Made by a program: the position numbers and the translations under genes. This document shows, piece by piece, positions 1 through 9,600 of a stretch of 15,706 bases of DNA. Origin of the DNA: Bacteroidales bacterium (GTDB taxonomy: Bacteria > Bacteroidota > Bacteroidia > Bacteroidales > Muribaculaceae); assembly GCA_019420545.1 (NCBI GenBank), contig JAHZGZ010000089.1, positions 420-16,125 on the forward strand, read 5' to 3'. Each line of letters opens with the position of its first letter. The first letter of the stretch is position 1. The notes below the pieces were generated by a model. That model did not search any database, had not been told where the DNA came from, and saw nothing but the letters and a program-made list of their open reading frames with translations.

Positions 1-64
1 CGGATCGCCGCCCACCATATTGCGGAGCGCCCATCCGGACACACTGTATTATAATATGCTTTTA

Positions 65-1021
65 TCAACGGGCTTCCCAGCCGAGAGCGCTGGCGCCGAG
101 CACAGCGGCGTCACCCTCCTTGAGCTCAGAGAGCAGAAGTTTGGTCTTGCCCTTGAAGATGTTGAGGGTGTTGCGATCCATAGCCTCCTGGATAGGCTTC
201 ATAAGGAGATCGCCCGAGCGGCTCAGACCGACGAACAGCACGATGGCTTCGGGGCTGGAGAACGCGATAAAGTTGGCGAAAGCCTCACCCATGATCTTGC
301 CGGTATAATCGAATATCTCCTTGGCAAGCTTGTCGCCCTTGACGGCTGCGTCATATACATCCTTCGATGTAATCTCCTCGATAGGAAGATCGCGCAGAAG
401 CGACTTGTCGGTACGTGTCTCGAGGAACTCGCGGGCAGTGCGGGCAACACCGGTAGCCGAGCAGTAAGCCTCCAGACAGCCTGTACGGCCGCAGCCACAC
501 ATACGTCCGTTGCTGGGCTTCACAATCACGTGGCCGAGCTCGCCGGCAAAACCGTCATGGCCATATACAAGCTGGCCGTTGACAACGATACCGCTGCCTA
601 CGCCGGTGCCGAGTGTGATCATGATGAAATCCTTCATACCGCGGGCCACGCCATAAGTCATTTCGCCGATAGCGGCGGCATTAGCATCGTTGGTAAGGGC
701 TACAGGTACTCCGAAAGCCTCTTTCAGAAGCTCAGCCAGGGGAATACGACCCTTCCAGGGAAGGTTGGGAGCCATCTCGATGGATCCGGTGAAATAATTG
801 CCGTTGGGAGCGCCCACACCGATACCGGCGATCTTGTCGACAGCATCGTTGGCCTCGATGAGATTATTGAGAGCAACTCTAAGCTCTTCCACATAATCCT
901 TTATATCGGCGTGCTTGCCTGTCTTGATAGAGCTGCTGGCAACCACATTGCCACGTGCGTCAACTATACCGAACACGGTGTTGGTGCCACCTATGTCGAT
1001 GCCTACTACGTAAGGTTTCAT
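65..1021 (-). CDS. ROK-family glucokinase
   Basis: Cytoplasmic sugar kinase of the ROK family, 318 aa, the usual full length. It most likely phosphorylates glucose with ATP to glucose-6-phosphate, which can feed glycolysis or glycogen synthesis. Visible motifs: the N-terminal phosphate-binding loop DIGGTNT (residues 9-15), the catalytic Asp in NDAN (D112), LGTGVGSG (137-144), and the ROK zinc site made of H164 in GELGH plus C175, C177 and C182 in CGCGRTGC. The ATG at 1021 places the phosphate loop at residue 9, as is normal, so the start is secure. It is divergent from the glycogen synthase gene, which supports a glucose/glycogen role. One oddity is FVGLS at 263-267, where relatives usually have FGGL or GGGL, so a glycine of the adenosine-binding motif is Val264. 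Exact sugar specificity (glucose versus another hexose or N-acetyl sugar) cannot be fixed from sequence alone. Confidence 0.9.
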   Translation of the reverse strand: MKPYVVGIDIGGTNTVFGIVDARGNVVASSSIKTGKHADIKDYVEELRVALNNLIEANDAVDKIAGIGVGAPNGNYFTGSIEMAPNLPWKGRIPLAELLKEAFGVPVALTNDANAAAIGEMTYGVARGMKDFIMITLGTGVGSGIVVNGQLVYGHDGFAGELGHVIVKPSNGRMCGCGRTGCLEAYCSATGVARTAREFLETRTDKSLLRDLPIEEITSKDVYDAAVKGDKLAKEIFDYTGKIMGEAFANFIAFSSPEAIVLFVGLSRSGDLLMKPIQEAMDRNTLNIFKGKTKLLLSELKEGDAAVLGASALGWEAR

Positions 1022-1128
1022 GTTTTTTAATGTATTGTTTAGGTTACTATTGGGTTAATCAGTTATGTTGGTCTCCACTTGTCATGGCATTCAGGAAATA
1101 GAATCCGGTAGCGGGGTCAACTACATTG

Positions 1129-1136
1129 CAAAGATA
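1129..1136 (-). promoter_or_regulatory. Putative -7 promoter element of the glucokinase gene
   Basis: On the minus strand this reads TATCTTTG, an exact match to the Bacteroidetes -7 consensus TAnnTTTG. It would start transcription near 1122 and give a leader of about 100 bases. The nearest TTTG that could serve as the -33 box is at 1161-1164, a spacing of 24, longer than the usual 19-21. The call therefore rests mainly on the -7 box and its position. Confidence 0.45.
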
Positions 1137-1177
1137 AGGAAAATCTGCAAACATGCAGTACAAACACACTTTTTTTA

Positions 1178-1271
1178 CGATAAAAAATGCCGTTATGGGC
1201 TTTGTATGGTTATTTAGCTATCTTTTTATCGCTTTAACTGATTAACATTTGGGCTATTCGGATAAAAATCG
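1178..1271. repeat. Three copies of a GATAAAAA motif between divergent genes
   Basis: CGATAAAAA at 1178-1186 and its exact reverse complement TTTTTATCG at 1223-1231 form a 9-base inverted repeat 36 bases apart. A further copy, GATAAAAATCG, lies at 1261-1271, inside the spacer between the -33 and -7 boxes of the glycogen synthase promoter. Such placement fits an operator for a regulator acting on the divergent pair. The motif is AT-rich, so chance is possible, and no regulator is named. Confidence 0.3.
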
Positions 1272-1280
1272 CTACCTTTG
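1248..1280 (+). promoter_or_regulatory. Bacteroidetes-type promoter of the glycogen synthase gene
   Basis: TTTG at 1248-1251 and TACCTTTG at 1273-1280 match the -33 and -7 consensus boxes (TTTG, TAnnTTTG) with a spacing of 21 bases. Transcription would begin near 1287, about 24 bases before the ATG at 1311. A TTG at 1278 that would extend the reading frame lies inside the -7 box and so cannot be the start codon. Confidence 0.7.
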
Positions 1281-1310
1281 CACCGTCAAAAACCAAAACG
1301 CTTATTTTTC

Positions 1311-2966
1311 ATGGACAAAAAGCCGGTAAACATTGACCTGCTGTTTGAGACAAGCTGGGAAGTGTGCAATAAAATCGGTGGCATATATACGGTTCTTTCT
1401 ACAAAGGCCAAGACCTTACAGGAACTTTATAAGGACAAGAATATATTCATTGGTCCGGACGTATGGTCAGATGAAAATCCCTCGCCATATTTCACGCCGT
1501 CGCGCACGGTGCTGAAAGACTGGAAAGCGCAGGCCAGGCTTCCTTACGGTATCTCGGTAAGATGCGGCCGTTGGGAAGTGCCGGGACGCCCGATTGTGGT
1601 ACTTGTAAAATTTGACGGACTATACGAAGTCAAAGACAGTTTCTACGGCCGTATGTGGGATCTTTACAAAGTGGATTCCCTTCATGCCTACGGCGATTAC
1701 GATGAAGCATGCGCTTTTTCCCACGCGGCAGGGATTGTGATTGAAAGTATCTGCGATTTCATCGGCATACGCGACAAAAATGTGGTGGCCCACTTCGACG
1801 AATGGACCACAGCCATGGGACTTCTATACGTAAAAGATGTGCTCCCCTCGGTAGCCACAGTGTTCACCACCCATGCAACATGCATCGGACGCAGCATATG
1901 CGGCAACGGAAAGCCGCTCTATGATTATCTGCACGCATACGACGGCGACCAGATGGCCCGCGAGCTCAACATGGAGTCGAAACACTCGCTTGAGAAAGCC
2001 GCCGCCCATCAGGCCGACTGTTTCACCACCGTGAGCGACATAACGGCAATCGAATGCGAGCAACTGCTCCAGCGCCGTCCGGTAGTGACTCCCAATGGCT
2101 TCGAGCAGAACTTTGTGCCTAACAAAGGAAAGTTTCCCAAGGCACGCGAAGCCGCACGTGAGACACTTCTCAATACGGCTTCTTCACTGATAGGACGCAA
2201 ACTCCCTGCCGACACTTTCATAGTGGCAACATCGGGGCGCTGCGAGTACCGCAACAAGGGTATTGATCTTTATCTCGACGCCATAGCCCGACTGCGCGAC
2301 TGCAAGCCGGCGCGCACGGTAGTGGCTTTCGTGATGGTGCCCGCATGGTGCCGCGATCCTCGACCCGACCTTCAGCACGCATTGTCGGCGAAGCGCAAAT
2401 CGCGCCTGTCAGAACCGGACATCACCCATACCCTCAACAATCCCGATTCCGATCCTATCATATGCCGCATGCGCCAGATAGGATTCGCCAACGAAAAGAC
2501 CGATAAGGTCAACGTGATCTACATACCCTGTTATCTCAACGGCACCGACGGCATATTCAACACTCCGTACTACGATCTGCTTATCGGCATGGACGCCACG
2601 GTATTCCCATCATATTACGAGCCTTGGGGATATACGCCGCTGGAAAGTGTGGCCTTCGGGGTTCCGACTGTCACCACCACCCTGTCAGGATTCGGACAAT
2701 GGGTGCTCGCCACAGAAGACAATACGTTCAATGAATGTGGGGTAAACGTCATCGCACGTGGCGACTTCAACTACGACGAAGTGGCTGACCGTATCGCGCG
2801 TTCACTCCAGTATCTAATCGGCGCCGACCAGCAGCAGACCACCCTCATCCGCAGCCGTGCCATGCATCTGGCATCGCTCGCGGCATGGAGCTACTTTATA
2901 GAATATTATATTGACGCATTCCGTATAGCCCTCGACTCCGCCCGACAGCGCGAAATCAACGGCTGA
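1311..2966 (+). CDS. Glycogen synthase, GT3 (eukaryote-like) family
   Basis: Glycosyltransferase that extends alpha-1,4-glucan from a sugar nucleotide, 551 aa. The sequence follows the fungal/animal glycogen synthase family GT3 rather than bacterial GlgA (GT5). It has LFETSWEVCNKIGGIYTVLS (residues 11-30), FTTHATCIGR (185-194), the AAAHQADCFTTVSDITAIE block (230-248), VTPNG (259-263), GRCEYRNKGID (309-319), and FPSYYEPWGYTPLE (432-445) with the catalytic E-x7-E pair E437 and E445. Eukaryotic members run to about 700 aa with phosphorylated tails; those tails are missing here, so control by phosphorylation as in animals is unlikely. The ATG at 1311 is chosen because the upstream TTG lies in the promoter. 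The phosphorylase gene follows after 108 bases on the same strand. GT3 enzymes typically use UDP-glucose; the donor used here is inferred. Confidence 0.92.
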   Translation: MDKKPVNIDLLFETSWEVCNKIGGIYTVLSTKAKTLQELYKDKNIFIGPDVWSDENPSPYFTPSRTVLKDWKAQARLPYGISVRCGRWEVPGRPIVVLVKFDGLYEVKDSFYGRMWDLYKVDSLHAYGDYDEACAFSHAAGIVIESICDFIGIRDKNVVAHFDEWTTAMGLLYVKDVLPSVATVFTTHATCIGRSICGNGKPLYDYLHAYDGDQMARELNMESKHSLEKAAAHQADCFTTVSDITAIECEQLLQRRPVVTPNGFEQNFVPNKGKFPKAREAARETLLNTASSLIGRKLPADTFIVATSGRCEYRNKGIDLYLDAIARLRDCKPARTVVAFVMVPAWCRDPRPDLQHALSAKRKSRLSEPDITHTLNNPDSDPIICRMRQIGFANEKTDKVNVIYIPCYLNGTDGIFNTPYYDLLIGMDATVFPSYYEPWGYTPLESVAFGVPTVTTTLSGFGQWVLATEDNTFNECGVNVIARGDFNYDEVADRIARSLQYLIGADQQQTTLIRSRAMHLASLAAWSYFIEYYIDAFRIALDSARQREING

Positions 2967-3074
2967 AAGACATGTGAGCAATCCGAATATCATATACAGC
3001 ATACATCCTTTTAATTTGTATCGAGGTACATCAAAAATCATCAGTTAAAAACTCTATTCACATAAATATTATTT

Positions 3075-5636
3075 ATGAAACTTCAAGTAAGCAACACTAA
3101 TGCACCCGTGTGGCGCGACGTAATGGTGAAATCGGACCTTCCCGCAAAGCTCAAGCCGCTGGAAGTGCTTTCACGTAACCTCTGGTGGGTATGGAACAGC
3201 GAGGGCAAATCGCTCTTCCGCGACCTCAACCCCGATCTCTGGCGTGCCGTCGGCGAGAATCCCGTGATGCTTCTGCAGCAACTGGGCTTCGAGCGCCTTC
3301 AGGAAATCCTCAAGGACGAAAAGCTTCTTGCACGTATTGACAAAGTATATGCCGACTTCAAGGCCTACATGAAGGTGCCCATGCGCAAAGATGTGCCTTC
3401 GGTAAGCTATTTCTCGATGGAGTACGGCCTGTGCAACGCTCTGAAAATCTACTCCGGCGGCCTCGGCGTGCTCGCCGGCGACTATATCAAGGAAGCTTCC
3501 GACAGCTGTGTCAACATGACTGCCGTAGGATTCCTATACCGCTACGGATACTTCACCCAGACCCTTTCGGTCGACGGACAGCAGATTGCCAACTACGAGC
3601 CCCAGGACTTCAACCAGCTCCCCCTGGAGCAGGTGCTTGATGCCGACGGAAAACCCGCCATCCTTGAGGTACCCTTCCCCGGACGCGTGGTATACAGCCA
3701 TATCTGGCGCGTGAACGTAGGCCGCATGTGCCTCTATCTGATGGACACCGACTTCGACATGAACTCGGAGTTTGACCGTCAGATCACCCACCAGCTTTAC
3801 GGCGGCGACTGGGAGAACCGCATCAAGCAGGAATACATGCTCGGTATCGGCGGTGTGCTCATGCTCAAGAAACTCGGTATCAAGAGCGAGCTCTACCACT
3901 GCAACGAGGGCCATGCCGCCCTGCTCAACCTCCAGCGTCTCGTCGACTACGTGCAGGACGACCATCTCGACTTCAACACCGCCCTCGAGGTAGTGCGTGC
4001 GTCGAGCCTCTATACCGTACACACCCCCGTACCCGCCGGTCACGACTACTTCGACGAAGGTCTCTTCGGCAAGTATATGGGTGAATTCCCCCAGAAACTC
4101 GGTATCTCATGGAGCGACCTCATGAACATGGGCCGCGAGAACCCCGACAGCCCCGAGCGCTTCTCGATGAGCGTGTTCGCGCTCAACACCTGCCAGGAGG
4201 CCAACGGCGTAAGCTGGCTCCACGGCGAGGTGTCGAAGAAGATGTTCGCAGGCATCTGGAAGGGCTATAACTGGGCTGAGAGCCATGTAGGCTACGTGAC
4301 CAACGGCGTGCACATGCCCACCTGGGCCGCTTCCGAGTGGAAAGCCCTCTATGAGGAGAAACTCGGCGCCGAGATGTTCCAGCACCAGAGCGACACCAAA
4401 TACTGGGAGAAGATCTACGACGTTGCCGACAAGGACATCTGGGCTCTCCGCACCACGATGAAAAACAAGTTCATCGACTTCGTGCGCCGCGACTTCAAGG
4501 AGAAGTGGCTCAAGAACGCCGGCGATCCCACCCAGGTAATGTCGATCACCGAGAAGATCAACCCCAACGCGCTCATCATAGGCTTCGCCCGCCGCTTCGC
4601 CACATATAAGCGCGCCCACCTGCTCTTCTCCAACCTCGACCGTCTGGCCGCCATCGTCAACAACCCCGACCGCCCCGTGCAGTTTGTATTCTCAGGCAAG
4701 GCTCACCCCGCCGACGGCGCCGGACAGGGCCTCATCAAGCGTATCGTAGAGATCTCGCGCATGCCTCAGTTCCTCGGCAAGATCATCTTCCTTGAGAACT
4801 ACGACATGATCGTGGCAAAGCGTCTCGTCAGCGGTGTCGACATCTGGCTCAACACCCCCACCCGTCCCCTCGAGGCTTCGGGCACATCGGGCGAAAAGGC
4901 CGAGATGAACGGCGTGCTCAACTTCTCCGTGCTCGACGGATGGTGGTATGAAGGCTACAAGTTCTGCGAGCAGGCCGGCTGGGCACTTACCGACAAGCGC
5001 ACCTTCACCGACCAGGGCCAGCAGGACAAACTCGACGCAGAGGTGATCTACACCATGCTCGAAAAGCAGATCATCCCCCTCTACTTCGAGAACCGCAAGG
5101 GTGGATTCTCGGCCGAGTGGGTAAAATATATCAAGAACTCGGTAGCCAAGATCGCACCCCACTTCACCATGAAGCGCATGATCGACGACTACATCGAGCG
5201 CTTCTACGACAAGGAAGCCAAGCGCTACAAGAAACTCCACGCCCACGACTTCGCTCTCGCCAAGGAGATCGTAGCATGGAAGGAGAAAGTGGCTCAGGCA
5301 TGGCCGGGCGTACACGCCGTTTCGGTTGAGGAATTCAATGTCGATCCCGCCAACACAAAGGCCGGCGAACCGTTCCGCACCGTAATCAAACTTGAAACCA
5401 ACGGTATCGGCCACGACCTCGGCGTAGAGTGCGTGATCTACAAGATCGAAGACGGCCAGGAGAAGTACGAAGGCCGCGAAGAGTTCAAGCTTGTAGCCGA
5501 GGAGGGCAACCTGTTCACCTACGAGCTCAAGACCAAGCTCCGCGAAGCCGGCACATTCCGCTACGCTTACCGCGTATATCCCAAGAATGCCGAACTCCCC
5601 CACCGTCAGGACTTCGCCTACGTACTCTGGGTATAA
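3075..5636 (+). CDS. glgP: Alpha-glucan (glycogen/maltodextrin) phosphorylase, GT35
   Basis: PLP-dependent cytoplasmic phosphorylase, 853 aa, releasing glucose-1-phosphate from alpha-1,4-glucan. It belongs to the branch with an N-terminal DUF3417-like domain (about residues 13-130, with LSRNLWWVWN at 32-41). The catalytic core follows, with FSMEYGL (113-119), YSGGLGVLAGDY (126-137), CNEGHAA (276-282), VTNGVH (408-413), FARRFATYKRA (504-514) and the PLP site EASGTSGEKAEMNG (600-613), whose Lys608 should carry the cofactor. A beta-rich C-terminal extension of about 100 aa (about 750-853) looks like an accessory domain. It lies downstream of glycogen synthase and is probably co-transcribed; I see no perfect promoter in the 108-base gap. 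Codon use is strongly biased to C-ending codons compared with the neighbouring synthase, which suggests high expression. Confidence 0.93.
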   Translation: MKLQVSNTNAPVWRDVMVKSDLPAKLKPLEVLSRNLWWVWNSEGKSLFRDLNPDLWRAVGENPVMLLQQLGFERLQEILKDEKLLARIDKVYADFKAYMKVPMRKDVPSVSYFSMEYGLCNALKIYSGGLGVLAGDYIKEASDSCVNMTAVGFLYRYGYFTQTLSVDGQQIANYEPQDFNQLPLEQVLDADGKPAILEVPFPGRVVYSHIWRVNVGRMCLYLMDTDFDMNSEFDRQITHQLYGGDWENRIKQEYMLGIGGVLMLKKLGIKSELYHCNEGHAALLNLQRLVDYVQDDHLDFNTALEVVRASSLYTVHTPVPAGHDYFDEGLFGKYMGEFPQKLGISWSDLMNMGRENPDSPERFSMSVFALNTCQEANGVSWLHGEVSKKMFAGIWKGYNWAESHVGYVTNGVHMPTWAASEWKALYEEKLGAEMFQHQSDTKYWEKIYDVADKDIWALRTTMKNKFIDFVRRDFKEKWLKNAGDPTQVMSITEKINPNALIIGFARRFATYKRAHLLFSNLDRLAAIVNNPDRPVQFVFSGKAHPADGAGQGLIKRIVEISRMPQFLGKIIFLENYDMIVAKRLVSGVDIWLNTPTRPLEASGTSGEKAEMNGVLNFSVLDGWWYEGYKFCEQAGWALTDKRTFTDQGQQDKLDAEVIYTMLEKQIIPLYFENRKGGFSAEWVKYIKNSVAKIAPHFTMKRMIDDYIERFYDKEAKRYKKLHAHDFALAKEIVAWKEKVAQAWPGVHAVSVEEFNVDPANTKAGEPFRTVIKLETNGIGHDLGVECVIYKIEDGQEKYEGREEFKLVAEEGNLFTYELKTKLREAGTFRYAYRVYPKNAELPHRQDFAYVLWV

Positions 5637-5649
5637 TACCAATTGAGAT

Positions 5650-5699
5650 ACAATGACAAAAAAGCATCGTGCACTTGCGCGATGCTTTTTTGTTATTGT
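5650..5699. terminator. Bidirectional intrinsic terminator between convergent genes
   Basis: AAAAAAGCATCG (5658-5669) pairs perfectly with CGATGCTTTTTT (5680-5691). The stem extends inward by three pairs to a four-base loop ACTT and outward through CAATGAC/GTTATTG to about 5650-5699. T runs on both strands flank the GC core, so it can stop the phosphorylase transcript from the left and the tamB transcript from the right. Confidence 0.9.
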
Positions 5700-5718
5700 C
5701 ATTTTTACACCATCAGCA

Positions 5719-6612
5719 TTACTCAGCCTTCTCAGTCTTGGTGGCTTCGGCTTTCTCCGTCTTGTCGGTGTCAGCTTCTTTATCCTTGTTTTCATGCTTG
5801 CGGCGCAGGCGCTTGATCCATGAGAAGATATCATCGAAATCGCGCTTGAATACCACGCCGACGCCCTGAGTGGTGAGAGCCGACTTCACATAGTAGTTCT
5901 GGTCGTTGTAGCGGTTGTAGGCCTTCAGGCGCACGTTGCCCGACTTGTTCAGCAGATATTCGAGGTCGAAATCGCCGATAAACGAGTTGTTGTTGAGTGC
6001 CTTGTCGCGGTATCCGAAATTGCCGTTGAACAGCAGGCGGTTGTCGAGCAGATAACTCGACAGGGCAAGATCGACCTCCATGTCGGAGAAGTCGCCGCGG
6101 TCGCTGCGGAATGTCGGCGCGATATTCCATTTGTCGCTGAGCTGCCCGAGCATAGAGCCGAGCTGCGACGAGATGGTCGACGAAGCTACCGAGACGAGCT
6201 CGTTGCCCTTTGTAGTCGACGCCATATAGTCGGGCGTATAGAATCGGTTGAGCGCCAGCACGTAGATCATCTGGCGGTTCATCATGTCGTCGGTGCTGAC
6301 GATACTGCGCACCTTGCGATAGGTGTCCTGCGTAAGCGTGGGGAACTCAAGGTCGAAGCTGATGTCGGGCTGCTGCATGTCGCCCGACACTTTCAGCAGG
6401 GCATGTACAGGCACATTGGTGCGGTTGAGATCCTTGTCCTGAAGAAACGACTCGTCGAGATCGCTAAGATTGGCGTTGACACTGTATACGGCATTTATGT
6501 CGAGCACTGCCGCATAGGGGCTGCCGTGGAACGATATCGAGCTGCCCGGCTTGATGGTGAAGTCCTTGATGATGATGTCCTGGAGAGTGAAATTATAACT
6601 TCCCTGGGTCAG
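5719..6612 (-). pseudogene. tamB-like gene, 3' part (C-terminal TamB domain), after a frameshift
   Basis: About 297 aa in a different frame from the upstream part. Read from 6612 it gives LTQGSYNFTLQDIIIKDFTI and continues through FHGSPYAAVLDINAVY, NRTNVPVHALLKVSGD, DMMNRQMIYVLALNRFYTP and GDFSDMEVDLALSSYLLDNR. This is the conserved C-terminal TamB (formerly DUF490) domain of Bacteroidetes TamB proteins. It ends in a charged tail with TEKAE repeats. The GTG at 6507 that opens the longest predicted frame is only an internal valine codon: conserved sequence runs well upstream of it, so this is not an independent gene start. Expression would need frameshifting or internal initiation. If the break is a sequencing or assembly error, it is simply the end of one intact protein of about 1,550 aa. 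Confidence 0.85.
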
Positions 6613-9600
6613 CGAACATGCGCAGATCCTCGTCGGTCGAGTTGTATTCCATGCGCAGACTGCCTTCGCCTCGCGCCTTTATACGGTCGCCCCCGGCGGG
6701 ATCCATCACCAGTATCAGCTCGGCCTGCGGAGTGGCGTCGACCTGCAGGTTGATGCGGTAGACCGACGATCCCTGTTCCTGCTCCTTCTCCTTGCGGATA
6801 CGCTCTTTCAACTGACGCAAGGCCGCCTCCTGGGGATCCTCGAGATTAAGGAGAAGGTCGCCCTTCAGCTCATTGCGGTCGTGGAAAGTAAGGAAGGTAT
6901 ATTCACCGGCGGCCTCGGTATCGGAGAGTACGAATGTAAATGTCGACCCTGCCGCAGTAGCCATATTTACATTTATGTCGACGAATCCGGGCACACCCTT
7001 CACAAAGGCCGATCCGTTGCAGAATATGCGACCGTACCAGTCGGGATTGATGCGGTCGGTCACGTCGTAGCACATGAGGTTGCGTGCGTTGGTCACGCGG
7101 AACTCGAATTCAGGCTCCTTGAAACATTTATGCGTGACCCACCCGTTGAGCAGCGCGGTGTTGCCCATGGCATCGCGAAGCGTGACGTCGGAGAAGCTGA
7201 TACGTCCCGGGGTAAGGTGGATCGAATCGGTAGCGTAGTAATAGGTGTTGGTATAGTCAAGCTTCACCCTGAGGTCGCGTGCAAATATCTCGCCGGTCAT
7301 GTTGATAAACTTGAATGTGCCGTACAAGTGAGCATCACCCGAGGCATAGCCCGACACATCAGAGGTAAATGCCTCCATAAACGGCCGCATGAAGCCTACA
7401 TTCAGCCCATCGGCCTTAAACCGGAAATCAAGGCTGTCGGCCAAGGGATATATCGCACCGTCGACACAGGAATGTGCACCCTTGTCGCCGGTTATGTCGG
7501 CTTTGATCACTACGCCATGCGTGGCATTGTCCCAATACGAAGCCAATACCGCATCACCGAGTGGCGAATGATTATATGTCATGCCGGCCACGTCAAGACG
7601 CTGTGTCTCCAGCCTCGGCTCAGGACTCATCAGTCCGGCGGCATAGAATTTTCCCGTAGCGATACCTCCGAACATGGCCGCGCCGATATCAAGCGTCTCA
7701 AACACATAGTCAAGGTCGATGCTCTGCAACTCCAGACACAGATTGTCGTCGGGGTCGGGCGAGGCTGTGCCGTTTATCTTGATGAACTGGTTCTGACGGC
7801 TTATCTCGAAATCGTTAACCGAGACATGCCGGTCAGGCGAAATCTCGACAAGCGACGGACGTATGCGCCACACTGTATCGTTGATAACGATGCGCGACGG
7901 CTGCAGCTCTACTGCGGTCGACACTCCGCCGGGCACCTGGGTGTCGGGGATTCGCGAAAACATGGCGGCCAGCTCTACCGCACCACGGAACATGCGCTCA
8001 CGGTCGATACTCCAGTCGGCCCGCACATTTATCGAGTCGTGGGCGCCGGCAGCCACAAGATCGATAGTGGCATTACCCTTCTTGGTAGGATAAACCGTGC
8101 TTACAAGCATGCGTGCATCGTCCGACGCGCCGTCAATAGTAATGCCGAAATATGTCTTGTCAATGAATTTGTCCTTATGAAGAAGATTAGGAGCATCCAC
8201 GCTTGCTTCAATCAGTTTTCCGGAACTGCTCATCATCCCCTTTATATTAATGGGGCGCAACAATCGTACGGGGACATTGAAGAATGTCAGCCAGCTATCG
8301 GTGACGGCATTCTGGCGGATCTGCATGTCAAGCGACATGTCGAGCGCCACAGGCTCCAGATCCTTTTCACCGGCATAATGCCTCATATCCAAGTCGGCAT
8401 CACTATCCCTGAGCAGAGAAGGAAATACCCCGGCAACAATCGAGCGTGCCGTCGGCACAATATCCTTGAAGTTGTAGTCTCCCTCCACGCGTGCATCGAC
8501 TATATCGCTGTGCAGCATCAGAAAGCGCGGCGAGGTAGATCCGGAAGCCATGAGCGACAGGTGGTCGAGCGTAAGTACATCGGTATTTCCCTGATCGGCG
8601 AAGCGCATTTCAGTAAGCTCAATGCGGCCGTCGAGCGCATCATAATCGCGCCCGTGCATGTCGATCTCCACACGTCCGCTCAGCGTGTGCCCCATAAATC
8701 TCTCATTTCTGACAAGCCCGAGAAGCCCTGGATTGAAAGCGGTAATTCTTACATCGGCATCGACATCATTTTCTCCTGGGATTATGCCGCAGGTTGCATC
8801 GATGCTCGCTGCAAGGATCGGATCGTCGGCTTCAACAACCGCCTTTACGGCAGTACGTGTCAGATCTACATCAGCATTTATGTTGCTGAGATCACAGCCG
8901 TACCACTGCACTTCGTCGATTCCTACCACGGCATGTCCCACGGGAGGACGGCCGGCAACAAGACTTCCGTCAAAAGCCACACTGCCGCTTACACGTCCGA
9001 GCTCAGGCACTCCGGCGATAGAGCCAACGTTTATGCCGTCAATCGTAAGCGACGCCTTTAGCGGACCGGCAGGGTGACGGAAGGGGCCGCTATATCGCGC
9101 ATCAAGGTCGAGTACGCCGGGTTCGGAATCAAGCGAAAGGCTAAGACGCGTTGTTCCATCGCCGACCGCGGCATCCATCGTCACCTCCACAACACCCAGC
9201 GTATCGGCCATGGCGATTACTTTTTCAGGCATGGCACCGGTGTGTCGCCATAGATCGGCCAGCCGATGTCCGTCGGCATGAGCCCGCAGCATCGGCAATT
9301 CCACTCTCAGAGAGTCGACACATGGCAATCCGCTTACAGTGGCATTCTCGATTTCCACAGCCGCCACATCGTCGGATGAAGTCAGCATAAGCCTGGGCAT
9401 AGTCAGCTTCCCGACAGTTCCCCCAATCTTAAAATCGACACCTATCGGCGACGTAAACGGAGCGAACGGACTAAAAAACGCGGTAAGATCCGAGGGGGTG
9501 ACATGACTGCCAGGAAGGGTGGCAAGCGTGAAAGTATGACAAGTTATCTCTGATGTCAGCGCCTTCCAGTCGGCGTAAGCAACGCGCAAAGGGGCGAAAT

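Noticed and set aside
1..64. Possible start of another minus-strand gene running off the left edge (ATG codons followed by an open frame)
   Set aside because: Fewer than 20 codons are visible, the frames give no recognisable protein, and no promoter box is present; it cannot be called either way.
1278..1310. TTG at 1278 as the glycogen synthase start, adding 11 residues
   Set aside because: The TTG is part of the promoter -7 box TACCTTTG and so would lie upstream of the mRNA start.
4692..5834. A 380-codon open frame on the minus strand across the phosphorylase 3' end
   Set aside because: It passes through the terminator hairpin and is the mirror of the phosphorylase codons; composition is not protein-like.
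6881..9061. A 726-codon open frame on the plus strand
   Set aside because: It lies entirely antisense to the well-supported tamB frame and has no domain-like sequence. Long antisense frames are a common by-product of biased codon use in GC-rich genes.
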